The notes under the pieces: model-generated | Seen by the model: only the letters and a program-made list of their open reading frames with translations | Databases searched by the model: none | What the model was told of the DNA's origin: nothing | Shown: piece by piece, positions 1 through 7,158 of the stretch | How the letters are laid out: each line of letters starts with the position of its first letter | Position numbering within the stretch: position 1 is the first letter of the stretch | Made by a program: the position numbers and the translations under genes | DNA from: CAYXBG01 sp964463145 | Lineage (GTDB): Bacteria; Acidobacteriota; UBA6911; RPQK01; CBDAPI01 | DNA: 10,333 bases | Reading direction: 5' to 3' | Assembly (NCBI GenBank): GCA_964463145.1 | Contig: CAYXBG010000063.1 | Location: 1-10,333 of the forward strand

Positions 1-12
1 ATTGAGTGCGGC

Positions 13-1518
13 TCACAACTCGACGGGTCGATAGCCTCCACGCCTTCGAAAATAGAAAATTAGCCCCATATAACAAAAGAACATGACGGCCGGGAGGATT
101 GCTACCTTGGCAAGTGTTCCTTGATTGGTCTTGGAAACTATGCCCTCGACCGCTGCTTTTTCCTCAGGCGCCAAGGCTTCAATCTTCTGTTTATCTAAGG
201 GACGATAGGTCATCAAGTATTTCTCTTGGGGGGGTTGGGCTAATTCAGCATGGAGTCCTGGATCGGCCTGCCTCAGATGGACATCTAAGGATTTATCTTG
301 GAGAACACCTAAGAAGGGACTTCCGAGCACCCCAACGGCAATCATCCCAACCCCCGCGATAGCGTTGAGGGTTAAGGCTCCACCTTTTGGGAACTGTTCG
401 GCAACCACGCCAAGGGTCGTGGGCCAAAAATATGTTTTTCCCACACCATAAAGAGTCGCTGCTAAAAATACTGCTAAGGCAACGGTACCGGCATTAGACA
501 ACCACAGTAGGCCGACCATAGCGATAACAGAACAACAGGCCAATAATCCTAACGGATTAAGACGATGGACGAGCGGACCTGCAAAAAATCTCAAGACAAA
601 CATGATGAATGAGGTATAAACCAGAACCCAGTTCCCCGCGTTTTCGCCAAAGGCTTTAAGAACTGGGGTCATCAGCGAAGCGATCCAGCTGTCCGTTCCG
701 AGTTCAGTCGTGGCCAGAAAAAGCATTATCAGAAGTAAAAAAATGAATATTGGGCGCCCAAAGCTTCGTACTCGGTTAACGAAAAACAATGTTGGCACCA
801 GAACTAGAAGGATAATGACCCAAGCGGGTAATGCCGAATTGAAGATATTCTGCGCTATCTCATCTAAGGCTTTTGCACCAAAAAAGGTGACTATCAAACA
901 GCTACCCCAACCGAATTCCTTCAACATTCCAAGGTATGACACATTGTGAGCCACTCGCTCCTGAACAGGCCACTTCTGCCCGAGCATCAAGAGACCATAA
1001 ATGACGGTTGGGATAAGAAGGAGACCTATTTTGTAGCGCCACACATCTGGGCCCGTGAAACCACTTAGCAGAATGGCCAAAATTCCTCCGAGCACCAGCC
1101 CGCCAGGCCAACCCGCATGGAGTATATTGAGATAATGGGTTTTATTCTTCGGATACATGGTCGTGGTAGCAGGATTAATAACTGCCTCGACTGCACCATT
1201 GGCCAATGCAAACAGGAAAGTCCCAATATAGAGCATCGTATAGTTGTCCGCCGTGATAGTAAGGAGTGCAGACACTACATGTAATGACCAGGCTACTGCC
1301 ATAATCCGACCATAGCCTACTCGGTCGATGACGAGACTGAAAAGGATTATACTCAGGGCAAAGGGGAATAAGCCGGCTCCCTGAATAGCCCCCTTCTGTG
1401 TCTCAGTGAGGTTAAAAAGAATACCCCATTCATTGATTAAGAATGCTCGGACAATGAATCCAAAAGCCGTCGCAACCAGAGAAATAATGCACGCAAAAAA
1501 AAGACGATTGCCCGTCAT
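13..1518 (-). CDS. MFS family transporter, 501 aa
   Basis: An integral inner-membrane permease of the major facilitator superfamily. The protein is dominated by hydrophobic segments, roughly 12 or more helices, beginning at residues 6-26 and 45-64. The loop after the second helix holds a DRVGYGR motif (residues 65-71), which fits the MFS A-motif between helices 2 and 3. A conserved-looking stretch with E111, N115 and P116 follows in helix 4, as in sugar/proton-type MFS carriers. A hydrophilic segment (about 410-465) before the final helix makes it longer than a minimal 400-residue MFS protein. The tail is basic (FRRRGGYRP) and probably cytoplasmic. The ATG at 1518 is backed by a perfect AGGAGG five bases upstream. 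It lies 73 bases downstream of the redoxin gene on the same strand, so it may be the last gene of that transcript or have its own promoter. The substrate cannot be read from sequence; a sugar, sugar acid or other small organic solute is a guess. Confidence 0.9.
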   Translation of the reverse strand: MTGNRLFFACIISLVATAFGFIVRAFLINEWGILFNLTETQKGAIQGAGLFPFALSIILFSLVIDRVGYGRIMAVAWSLHVVSALLTITADNYTMLYIGTFLFALANGAVEAVINPATTTMYPKNKTHYLNILHAGWPGGLVLGGILAILLSGFTGPDVWRYKIGLLLIPTVIYGLLMLGQKWPVQERVAHNVSYLGMLKEFGWGSCLIVTFFGAKALDEIAQNIFNSALPAWVIILLVLVPTLFFVNRVRSFGRPIFIFLLLIMLFLATTELGTDSWIASLMTPVLKAFGENAGNWVLVYTSFIMFVLRFFAGPLVHRLNPLGLLACCSVIAMVGLLWLSNAGTVALAVFLAATLYGVGKTYFWPTTLGVVAEQFPKGGALTLNAIAGVGMIAVGVLGSPFLGVLQDKSLDVHLRQADPGLHAELAQPPQEKYLMTYRPLDKQKIEALAPEEKAAVEGIVSKTNQGTLAKVAILPAVMFFCYMGLIFYFRRRGGYRPVEL

Positions 1519-1523
1519 CCTAG

Positions 1524-1529
1524 CCTCCT
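1524..1529 (-). promoter_or_regulatory. Shine-Dalgarno site of the MFS gene
   Basis: On the minus strand this reads AGGAGG and is five bases from the ATG at 1516-1518. It is one of the two best ribosome binding sites in the window and fixes the start of the transporter. Confidence 0.8.
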
Positions 1530-1551
1530 AACCAATTTCTCTAACATTAGA

Positions 1552-1569
1552 CCCGGCACCGGGCCCGGA
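1552..1569. repeat. GC-rich self-complementary cluster in the redoxin-MFS gap
   Basis: The 73-base gap between the redoxin stop and the MFS start holds nested CCGG/CCCGG/CGGGCCCGG palindromes. CCCGG at 1552-1556 can pair with CCGGG at 1559-1563, and GGGCCC is at 1561-1566. A small CTAA-CA-TTAG palindrome lies beside it at 1541-1550. The loops are too short for a textbook terminator and no T-run follows in either direction. It could still fold on the minus-strand transcript between the two genes as an attenuating or processing structure. Confidence 0.3.
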
Positions 1570-1591
1570 ATCCGAGTGGAGTAGCCATCCA

Positions 1592-2173
1592 TCACCCTAA
1601 GTCCGAAATATAACATCCTATGGCCTGCGTAGTCCGAGGTTTGATTTCCTCTCCCGATAGAATTTTTTGAAGGATTTCCCGGAGATCCCTCTGATTAGGA
1701 GATGGACGGGTTATTCCGAACGTCACAAATCGGTCATCTATTCGCCCTCGATAGACTTGATCTCTTTTCTCATTGAATACGACGGCCTCGGGAGTCACCT
1801 CAGCCTCTGTTAGTGCAACCAACCTGTGCATCGGGTCACGCAAAGCTCTTACAGACAGGTCGTAGTCGGCCAAGTGCTTCAGAACAACTTCAGAGGATTG
1901 TTCTTCGTCTAGATATACTAGAAAAAAAGCTATTTCTGAACGGAAGTTCTCGTGCAGCCGGCGAATCTCAGGGATATAACGGTTAGAGATAGGACAATCC
2001 GTTCTCATGAAAATAAAAACGGTAGCTCTTGCTTCAGAAATTGCGAATGGATATACCTCATGGCCTTCTAGGGCTACCATCTTGAACCCTGGCAGATCCA
2101 TTTCCTCTTGATCAGCCACAAGCATTACGACTGATACTAATAGTACAAATAGATATGTAGCCACTTTACTCAA
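1592..2173 (-). CDS. Secreted/membrane-anchored thioredoxin-fold redoxin, 193 aa
   Basis: A thioredoxin-like (AhpC/TSA-redoxin) protein. Residues 5-20 form a hydrophobic stretch after K3, so it is probably exported or N-terminally anchored; no clear AxA cleavage site or lipobox is visible. The fold begins near residue 28. The active-site loop reads RTDCPISNRY (57-66), giving a CPxS rather than CxxC motif: Cys60 is a possible peroxidatic cysteine and the resolving position is Ser63. The PEI and LDE segments, a cis-Pro-like TPEAVVF segment (127-133), RIDDRF (144-149) and the C-terminal AIGCYI (184-189) match redoxins I associate with Planctomycetota and Verrucomicrobiota. Cys187 could be a resolving cysteine. 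The start is uncertain: position 2173 is a TTG without a good ribosome site, and a downstream GTG (residue 4) is possible. It begins 5 bases after the DapA-like stop, so the two are probably translationally coupled. Its redox partner is unknown. Confidence 0.8.
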   Translation of the reverse strand: MSKVATYLFVLLVSVVMLVADQEEMDLPGFKMVALEGHEVYPFAISEARATVFIFMRTDCPISNRYIPEIRRLHENFRSEIAFFLVYLDEEQSSEVVLKHLADYDLSVRALRDPMHRLVALTEAEVTPEAVVFNEKRDQVYRGRIDDRFVTFGITRPSPNQRDLREILQKILSGEEIKPRTTQAIGCYISDLG

Positions 2174-2178
2174 GGTAG

Positions 2179-3153
2179 TTAGCTTACACTCTCTTTTAAA
2201 ATGCCGCTACCGAAGTGGTTTTTATTAGAATTTAAAGGTGGTAATGAGTCTTCAACTGCCAAATAATGATCGATCAGTTCATCCGCAATACGCTTATTAT
2301 ATCTATCCCAATTGAACTCCGAACACCGAATCGCATCGCTTTCAAAGACTCCTTTTCGTTTTAAGAGCCTCTTGAAAAAGGCAATTGAGGTTACAAGTTC
2401 TTGGTTGGCAAACGAGAGGACTGGCAAGAGTTGTCTAAAAAGCTGCACAGCCTGAGACCTTTTCCCTGATCGGTGCAGGTTGAATATCTCACGATACACG
2501 CGCACCATCGAACTCTCGGGCACCATGGCGTCAACACCTCGGTCTAATGCTTCTATCATCTGAGGCACCGCCCAGCCTCCGCAAACATGAAAACTTTCCC
2601 CTAGCTCTGATTTGACGATAGTGTACTTAGGACCTGCGGGGACAGTTTCGATTTTAAGACCCGCAAACACTGGCAACTTTTGGCCAAGCTGGATAATAGT
2701 GTCCATAGGAAGACCCGATCCATTCCAATCCAGATCTTGAATCAACAAGGGAAGAGAAGATCCCGCTGTCACCTCCGCAAAGAACTGCAACACACCATCT
2801 TCATCATCCCTTAGAGCCGGAGGCACAGCTACCAAGGAAGCTATAGCACCCTCTTGCGTAGCAAGGCGACAAAATTTCCGACATTCCGAGACCGAAGAGC
2901 TCGAGGCTCCTACGATAAACGGGATCTTGTTAGCGGCAGCCTCTGCAACGGTGCAAACAACTTCCACACGTTCATCCAGAGACAGGAGACTAACCTCACT
3001 AGCAACGACCGGAGCCATCACTCCGCTGGCTCCACTAACAGCGGCATGCTTGACAAGAAGGGAAAGGCAGTTTTGGTCGATTTTTCCATCCTTCCTAAAA
3101 GGAATCTGTAACACCGACACAATCCCTTGAGGAAGACAGTCAGAAATTGCCAT
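2179..3153 (-). CDS. DapA/N-acetylneuraminate lyase family protein with altered active site, 324 aa
   Basis: A TIM-barrel class I aldolase/lyase homologue of the dihydrodipicolinate synthase family, with the usual length of about 300 residues plus a short tail. The N-terminus (GIVSVLQIPFRKDGKID, 10-26) matches the family strand 1. The LLSLDER segment (56-62) corresponds to the Ls-x-eEr helix start. The Schiff-base lysine is present in AGLKIE (Lys167). Two family hallmarks have changed. The GTTGE-type loop is replaced by VVASE (49-53), and the catalytic Tyr of the YNxP motif is replaced in LLIQDLDWNGSG (136-147), where Gln139 sits near the expected position. So Schiff-base chemistry is likely retained but lysine biosynthesis is unlikely; a catabolic 2-keto acid aldolase or dehydratase is more plausible. 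It is the first gene of the minus-strand block and diverges from the corrinoid operon. Its substrate is unknown. Confidence 0.85.
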   Translation of the reverse strand: MAISDCLPQGIVSVLQIPFRKDGKIDQNCLSLLVKHAAVSGASGVMAPVVASEVSLLSLDERVEVVCTVAEAAANKIPFIVGASSSSVSECRKFCRLATQEGAIASLVAVPPALRDDEDGVLQFFAEVTAGSSLPLLIQDLDWNGSGLPMDTIIQLGQKLPVFAGLKIETVPAGPKYTIVKSELGESFHVCGGWAVPQMIEALDRGVDAMVPESSMVRVYREIFNLHRSGKRSQAVQLFRQLLPVLSFANQELVTSIAFFKRLLKRKGVFESDAIRCSEFNWDRYNKRIADELIDHYLAVEDSLPPLNSNKNHFGSGILKESVS

Positions 3154-3354
3154 GATAGATAGACTCGCTACCCAGGAGTAACCCCCAGGACAGTTGTTAT
3201 CTTCAAAGATCAGAAGATCCTATTGTTGTAAAAATACCCTTACTAGTGCTTACCCTTCTGTTACACTCGACGCTTTCTGATTGTCGGAAATCTGGCCTTA
3301 GAAGTCCACCTTTCCTCGGAATGAGGCTAAGGCGGCCCATATTTGTGAGGGACA
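3154..3354. promoter_or_regulatory. Divergent intergenic region, promoters for both operons
   Basis: These 201 bases separate two divergent gene blocks and must contain both promoters, but no strong sigma-70 box pair stands out. ATCTTC at 3199-3204 and GAAGAT at 3213-3218 form a 6-base inverted repeat around an 8-base spacer, a weak operator candidate. TTGTAA (3226-3231) and TACACT (3262-3267) are possible plus-strand hexamers but are not well spaced to each other. GAGGG at 3347-3351 lies only three bases before the ATG at 3355, so it is a short-spaced ribosome site. I saw no B12-box or other recognisable cobalamin or SAM riboswitch element on either strand. Confidence 0.5.
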
Positions 3355-4002
3355 ATGCCTGACTACGCGAAAATAAACCAGCTGCTTTACGAGGGCAATG
3401 CCGAGGAAGTGTTCACGGAGATTCGTGATGCCATCGATGCCGGTCGAGCTGTAGAGGAAGTGCTTGAGGAAGGCCTAATCGCGGGCATGAGTGTCGTGGG
3501 CGAAGATTTCAAGCATAATCGGCTCTACGTTCCAGAAGTCTTAATGGCTGCTCGAGCCATGAAGTCCGGACTGAAAATTCTCAAGCCGTTACTGACTCAA
3601 TCAGAAAAATCAAAACCCGCAGGTACTTTGGTAATGGGAACTGTTAAGGGAGACCTTCACGATATAGGCAAGAACCTGGTCTGCATGATGGCTGAAGGTG
3701 CCGGTTTTGTAGTGTTTGACCTCGGAGTGGACCAGCCGGCAGAGAATTTCGTCCAAGCAGCTCGAGAACACAACGCCGATATCGTTGGAATGAGTGCATT
3801 GCTAACGACAACTATGACCTACATGAAAACCGTAGTCGATGCCTTGTCCGAGGCGGGCCTGGATCAAGTAAAAACATGTGTGGGAGGAGCACCTGTCAGC
3901 CAGATGCACGCTGATGAGGTTGGTGCTGATGGCTATGCACCAGATGCTTCCAGCGCTGTGGACCTATTCAAGGCTCTCGCTACAGCCCCCATTACAGAAT
4001 GA
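3355..4002 (+). CDS. Corrinoid (B12-binding) methyl-carrier protein, MtaC/MtbC/MetH-like, 215 aa
   Basis: The cytoplasmic methyl carrier of the system. Its bound corrinoid cycles between Co(I) and methyl-Co(III) as partner methyltransferases load and unload it. The domain order is typical of the family. Residues 1-85 form the helical cap (B12-binding-2), containing EEGLIAGMSVVGEDF and VPEVLMAARAM. Residues 90-210 form the Rossmann-like B12 domain. The cobalt-ligand motif is intact in GTVKGDLHDIGKNLV (95-109): D100-x-H102-x-x-G105, with His102 the expected lower axial ligand. The later conserved SALLTTTM (147-154) and GGAP (177-180) segments that contact the nucleotide tail are also present. 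The length of 215 residues is normal for stand-alone MtaC/MtbC/MttC-type proteins. It is the promoter-proximal gene of the seven-gene operon, and the next gene starts 5 bases after its stop. Family assignment is secure; which methyl donor it serves is not. Confidence 0.95.
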   Translation: MPDYAKINQLLYEGNAEEVFTEIRDAIDAGRAVEEVLEEGLIAGMSVVGEDFKHNRLYVPEVLMAARAMKSGLKILKPLLTQSEKSKPAGTLVMGTVKGDLHDIGKNLVCMMAEGAGFVVFDLGVDQPAENFVQAAREHNADIVGMSALLTTTMTYMKTVVDALSEAGLDQVKTCVGGAPVSQMHADEVGADGYAPDASSAVDLFKALATAPITE

Positions 4003-4007
4003 AATAA

Positions 4008-4289
4008 ATGGCTATCTATCGGGTGCTCTATTGGCAAGAATTTCCGGCTCAAGTGAAAGCTGAAGACGATCAGAATGAAGTTAACATCCAGCTCGATCCA
4101 CGTGTTCAAAAACTCATTGACACTGCAGCCATGCAGCGCAACCTAATAGGATCAGATGAATACCTGGATGCTTGGCATTGGAGTGAACCGAGTGAACGTC
4201 CAGGCAACGCTCGCGAAGTGGCCGAATCTGTTCAGCAAGAATTAGAATCTGTCTTGCAATTGCATTCTGGCTCAGTTGAAAACGGCTGA
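4008..4289 (+). CDS. Small PF13769 ('virulence factor')-like protein, 93 aa
   Basis: A small, soluble, acidic protein without a signal peptide. The N-terminal two thirds (YRVLYWQEFPAQVKAED, then a DPRVQKLIDTAAM stretch, then LIGSDEYLDAWHW) fits from memory the domain called Virulence_fact (PF13769): YW-x-x-x-PAQV, an IDxAAM helix, and a G-x-D-x-YL-x-x-W segment. The family name is misleading. As I recall, its members often sit beside corrinoid proteins, MetF and RACo-type ASKHA proteins in alphaproteobacteria, and no virulence role is evident. Here it lies between the corrinoid protein (5-base gap) and the RACo gene. The RACo start is either a TTG overlapping its last codons or an ATG four bases after its stop, so the three genes are likely co-translated. 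An accessory role in corrinoid methyl transfer is inferred from context only. It has no Cys or His cluster suggesting a metal site. Confidence 0.75.
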   Translation: MAIYRVLYWQEFPAQVKAEDDQNEVNIQLDPRVQKLIDTAAMQRNLIGSDEYLDAWHWSEPSERPGNAREVAESVQQELESVLQLHSGSVENG

Positions 4290-4293
4290 AAAG

Positions 4294-5922
4294 ATGGCCG
4301 TTAAGCTGACGATCAACTCTACAACGTTAAAAACTTCTGCAGGCCCAACTCTATTTGAATGTGCTGAAAAGATGGGCGTCCGCGTCCCTACCTCCTGTGT
4401 TAAGCAAGGCAAGTGCCGAGAATGCCTAGTGGAGATCACAGAGGGTGAAAGTATTCTATCGCCTCGATCGGAAGAAGAACTCCATCTGCAGAAGAATTTT
4501 CGGCTCTCCTGCAGAGCCCAAATAGTATCGCCCAATGGAATCCTCAACTGTCACACCTTGCGTCGTGGCGCTATGCGAATCGAAGAGAGTGCGACTCTAC
4601 CCCATCAAGAATCTTCTTTGCAATCCGATCCCGCAGTGACTCGCGGGGAGGCAAATCGGATCTTACTGGATGGCACAGAAATCGACTTATCCACAGGCCC
4701 TATATATGGCCTAGCAGTAGACCTTGGCACCACCACAGTGGTTATCCGGCTTATCGACTTGGAAAGCGGTCAACTTGTAGCCACCCAGTCTTTTGAGAAC
4801 CCGCAGCGATTTGCGGGCAGTGATGTCATGTCCAGAATTCATTTTGACTCCGAGAATCCTGGTCGCCTTTTGCGAAGAACTTTGATCGGCTATATGAATC
4901 ACGCTATCGAGGATTTCCCCTGTGCACCGGATAGCATTTACGAGGTAGTAGTAGCAGGGAACCCAACAATGCGGGACCTTTTTTTCGGGCTGAACGTTCA
5001 TTCCATAGGTCAACGCCCATATCGCTCAATCACCGAAGCGGAGTTTCGGGAAGGCAGTAGGCCGGGAACTCAAATCGAGCTCACAGGACGCAAGTCCCGA
5101 CTATCAATACATCGGCTGGGGCGAGTCTACGGACTTCCTCTCATAGGAAGCCATGTTGGTGCAGATGCGGCCTCCTGTTTGTTAGCCATAGACTTCCTAG
5201 AAGAAACGGGATTCGTAGCAATCATGGACATCGGGACCAATACCGAGCTAATTGTCGGGAACTCTCACCGTGCCCTCGCTGCCTCTTGCCCTGCCGGACC
5301 CGCCTTTGAAGGAGGAGGTGTAACCTGGGGGATGCCTGGGCTAGATGGTGCCATTGAAAGTGTCCAGTTAGAGAATAGCCCTTACCCAAGAGTCCGAGTA
5401 ATTGGGGGGAAAACACCCGAAGGGATCTGCGGATCCGGCCTTGTCGAACTCCTCGGAGAACTACTGAAAACAGAACAGATGAACTCAGCAGGACGCCTAG
5501 CAAATAATCAGTCCCATTTCCCGATCGTGGAAGAAAAATCTATCTCCTTATCCGAAAATGACATCAGCGAGTTGGCTCAAGCCAAAGGCGCTAATGTTTC
5601 TGGTCTCCAAATAATCTTCAAACGCTACGGAATGGAGTTTCAGAAACTCGACCGATTCTACCTGGCAGGTGGATTCGCCCGACATCTGGATTTAAAATCA
5701 GCCAAGAGAATCGGCCTGATACCAGACCTTCCTAAAGAAAAAATTATACAATTAGGAAATGCCTCAATCGAGGGTGCCACTCGGGCCCTCCTTTCAACAT
5801 CTAGTAGGCGGAATCTTGAACAATTCGTCTCTGAAATAGAGCACGTGGAACTTGAAACAGATCCGGAATTTTTTGATTTCTTTGTAGACGGTTGTCAGTT
5901 CATACCAATTAAAGGTTCTTAA
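4294..5922 (+). CDS. RACo-type corrinoid reductive activator: [2Fe-2S] ferredoxin plus ASKHA ATPase
   Basis: An ATP-dependent reductase that returns accidentally oxidised Co(II) corrinoid to active Co(I). The N-terminal domain is a plant-type ferredoxin with the ligand pattern C-x5-C-x2-C-x28-C: Cys35, 41, 44 and 73 counted from the ATG at 4294. A linker of about 60 residues follows. The C-terminal ASKHA-fold part starts near residue 136, with phosphate loop DLGTTTV (143-149), a second DIGTNTE (312-318), CPAGPAFEGGG (332-342), the GICGSGLVELL segment and the LAGGFA adenosine motif (457-462). These match the RACo/DUF4445 family. At 542 residues it is at the shorter end for RACo-like proteins because the linker is compact. 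An upstream in-frame TTG at 4276 would add six residues and overlap the preceding gene. I prefer the ATG, though neither start has a clear Shine-Dalgarno, so coupling to the upstream gene is likely. Its target is presumably the corrinoid protein two genes upstream. Confidence 0.92.
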   Translation: MAVKLTINSTTLKTSAGPTLFECAEKMGVRVPTSCVKQGKCRECLVEITEGESILSPRSEEELHLQKNFRLSCRAQIVSPNGILNCHTLRRGAMRIEESATLPHQESSLQSDPAVTRGEANRILLDGTEIDLSTGPIYGLAVDLGTTTVVIRLIDLESGQLVATQSFENPQRFAGSDVMSRIHFDSENPGRLLRRTLIGYMNHAIEDFPCAPDSIYEVVVAGNPTMRDLFFGLNVHSIGQRPYRSITEAEFREGSRPGTQIELTGRKSRLSIHRLGRVYGLPLIGSHVGADAASCLLAIDFLEETGFVAIMDIGTNTELIVGNSHRALAASCPAGPAFEGGGVTWGMPGLDGAIESVQLENSPYPRVRVIGGKTPEGICGSGLVELLGELLKTEQMNSAGRLANNQSHFPIVEEKSISLSENDISELAQAKGANVSGLQIIFKRYGMEFQKLDRFYLAGGFARHLDLKSAKRIGLIPDLPKEKIIQLGNASIEGATRALLSTSSRRNLEQFVSEIEHVELETDPEFFDFFVDGCQFIPIKGS

Positions 5923-7149
5923 GTGATTGAGTTTAAAAAAACACGGGACGGATGTTCACAAAATCCTATTGTTCCCGCCCGGGAATTGCATCGTCTTCTT
6001 GGTTATCCTCCCGGACATCTTCCTGCTGAGCGTGTGACTGAAATCGTATCCAAGATTAAAGATTGGTATCGAGAAAATAGTCATCCTTGGACCAGCATTC
6101 GTTCTTTGAAAATTTCCGATATTCAAGATCAGGCGATCCGATTAACCACTGGTCACTGGCTCACCAGTGTCGAACTTGCGGCAGAACTGCGCCAAGGGAA
6201 GGCAGATCAACTGGCAGTGGTTGCGGTCAGTGCTGGGCCAGAGGCCCCGGAAAGAGCTTCTTTTTTGTGGCAACATGATCGGTTGGATGAAAGTTTTATT
6301 CTGGACGCCTATTCTTCAGCCGTATCCGAACAGCTGATGGCTAGAGCCGGATCACGAATATCAGGAGAAGCTGAAAAGACTGGAAGGGTATGTTTACGCC
6401 AAAAAAGCCCAGGTTATGGAGACTGGACTCTCAAAGATCAGGTCATCTTGGAAGAAATTTTAACGGATCGCCTAGCAGGCCCTCTCGAAGTGTTGCCCTC
6501 TGGTATGTTAAGACCAGAGAAATCAATGCTTGGCGTTTTTGGACTGACGCAAAGGCGTGATCTAGGCATTGCACCCAGTCACCGCGTCCCTTGCTCAAAC
6601 TGCGATTGGTCTCCTTGTGAATATAGGAGAAGCGCCTATGTGAATAACGGCCATAGTGTTAGCGAGATAGCCCCACCCGCTCCCCCACTGGACACCACCT
6701 CACAAATTGTTCAAGCAGTTGAGTATGACTATCCTCGTAAGACGCTGATGCGCTGGACATCTCAGCACCTTCGCTTGCAAAAAGACAAAGCTGGTATTGA
6801 AGCAGTTTTTCTTTTTCACGGTACTACTTGCAGCAACATGGGAATACCTATAAAACTACGTTATGAGGTCAAACTGGACAGAAAGACTGACGGCTACTGG
6901 ATCAGATCTGCAAACCTTTGCCCAGAGGAGAATGATGGCGGCTTCAAAGCGATGTGCGCCTACTTGGAGAACCCTAACAATCTGATGATGAATCTTGGAT
7001 CTGACCATCCTTTACGGGGCCATACTCTGGAGGCAGCCGTACAGTGCAAAGACTCTGTTACTCCTTCGGGCTGTGTTTGCAAGGAAAGCGACAGAAATCA
7101 TAAATGGAAAATTGTCTTCCAAACAATCCATTACGCGTTGAGGCGTTGA
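5923..7149 (+). CDS. MetH-activation-domain-like protein with unrecognised Cys-rich C-terminal domain, 408 aa
   Basis: The N-terminal ~240 residues resemble stand-alone B12-dependent methionine synthase activation-domain proteins. They include a LHRLLGYPPG helix start (22-31), an AVVAVSAGPE strand (98-107), an ILDAYSSAVSEQ helix (126-137), the SPGYGDW motif (162-168) followed by a DQ-led helix, and SGMLRPEKSMLGVFG (193-207). In MetH the PGY segment contacts S-adenosylmethionine, and an Arg five residues before the Tyr is important. Here that position is Gln160 and Arg159 lies one residue further away, so SAM binding is uncertain. Then comes C224-x2-C227-x4-C232, a possible metal or FeS site seen in stand-alone family members. 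Residues ~255-408 are a separate domain I do not recognise, with Cys303, 333, 345, 375, 384 and 386 and an FHGTTCSNMG segment. The GTG start abuts the RACo stop and has AAAGG seven bases upstream. Likely role: reactivation or docking of the corrinoid protein. Alternative: a methyl-transfer subunit. Confidence 0.75.
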   Translation: MIEFKKTRDGCSQNPIVPARELHRLLGYPPGHLPAERVTEIVSKIKDWYRENSHPWTSIRSLKISDIQDQAIRLTTGHWLTSVELAAELRQGKADQLAVVAVSAGPEAPERASFLWQHDRLDESFILDAYSSAVSEQLMARAGSRISGEAEKTGRVCLRQKSPGYGDWTLKDQVILEEILTDRLAGPLEVLPSGMLRPEKSMLGVFGLTQRRDLGIAPSHRVPCSNCDWSPCEYRRSAYVNNGHSVSEIAPPAPPLDTTSQIVQAVEYDYPRKTLMRWTSQHLRLQKDKAGIEAVFLFHGTTCSNMGIPIKLRYEVKLDRKTDGYWIRSANLCPEENDGGFKAMCAYLENPNNLMMNLGSDHPLRGHTLEAAVQCKDSVTPSGCVCKESDRNHKWKIVFQTIHYALRR

Positions 7150-7158
7150 GAGGGCTAG

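Noticed and set aside
902..1111. Minus-strand 69-residue open frame within the MFS gene in another frame
   Set aside because: Overlaps a clear membrane protein gene and its translation looks non-protein-like (Arg/Trp/His rich).
2179..3153. Genuine dihydrodipicolinate synthase (dapA)
   Set aside because: The catalytic Tyr motif and the GTTGE loop are both altered, and no lysine pathway genes are nearby.
3154..3354. Cobalamin riboswitch ahead of the corrinoid operon
   Set aside because: Looked for a B12-box and long structured leader on both strands; none recognised, and the spacer leaves little room.
4711..5013. Minus-strand 100-residue open frame inside the RACo gene
   Set aside because: It lies wholly within a gene with strong family motifs, has no ribosome site, and encodes no recognisable protein; an antisense shadow.
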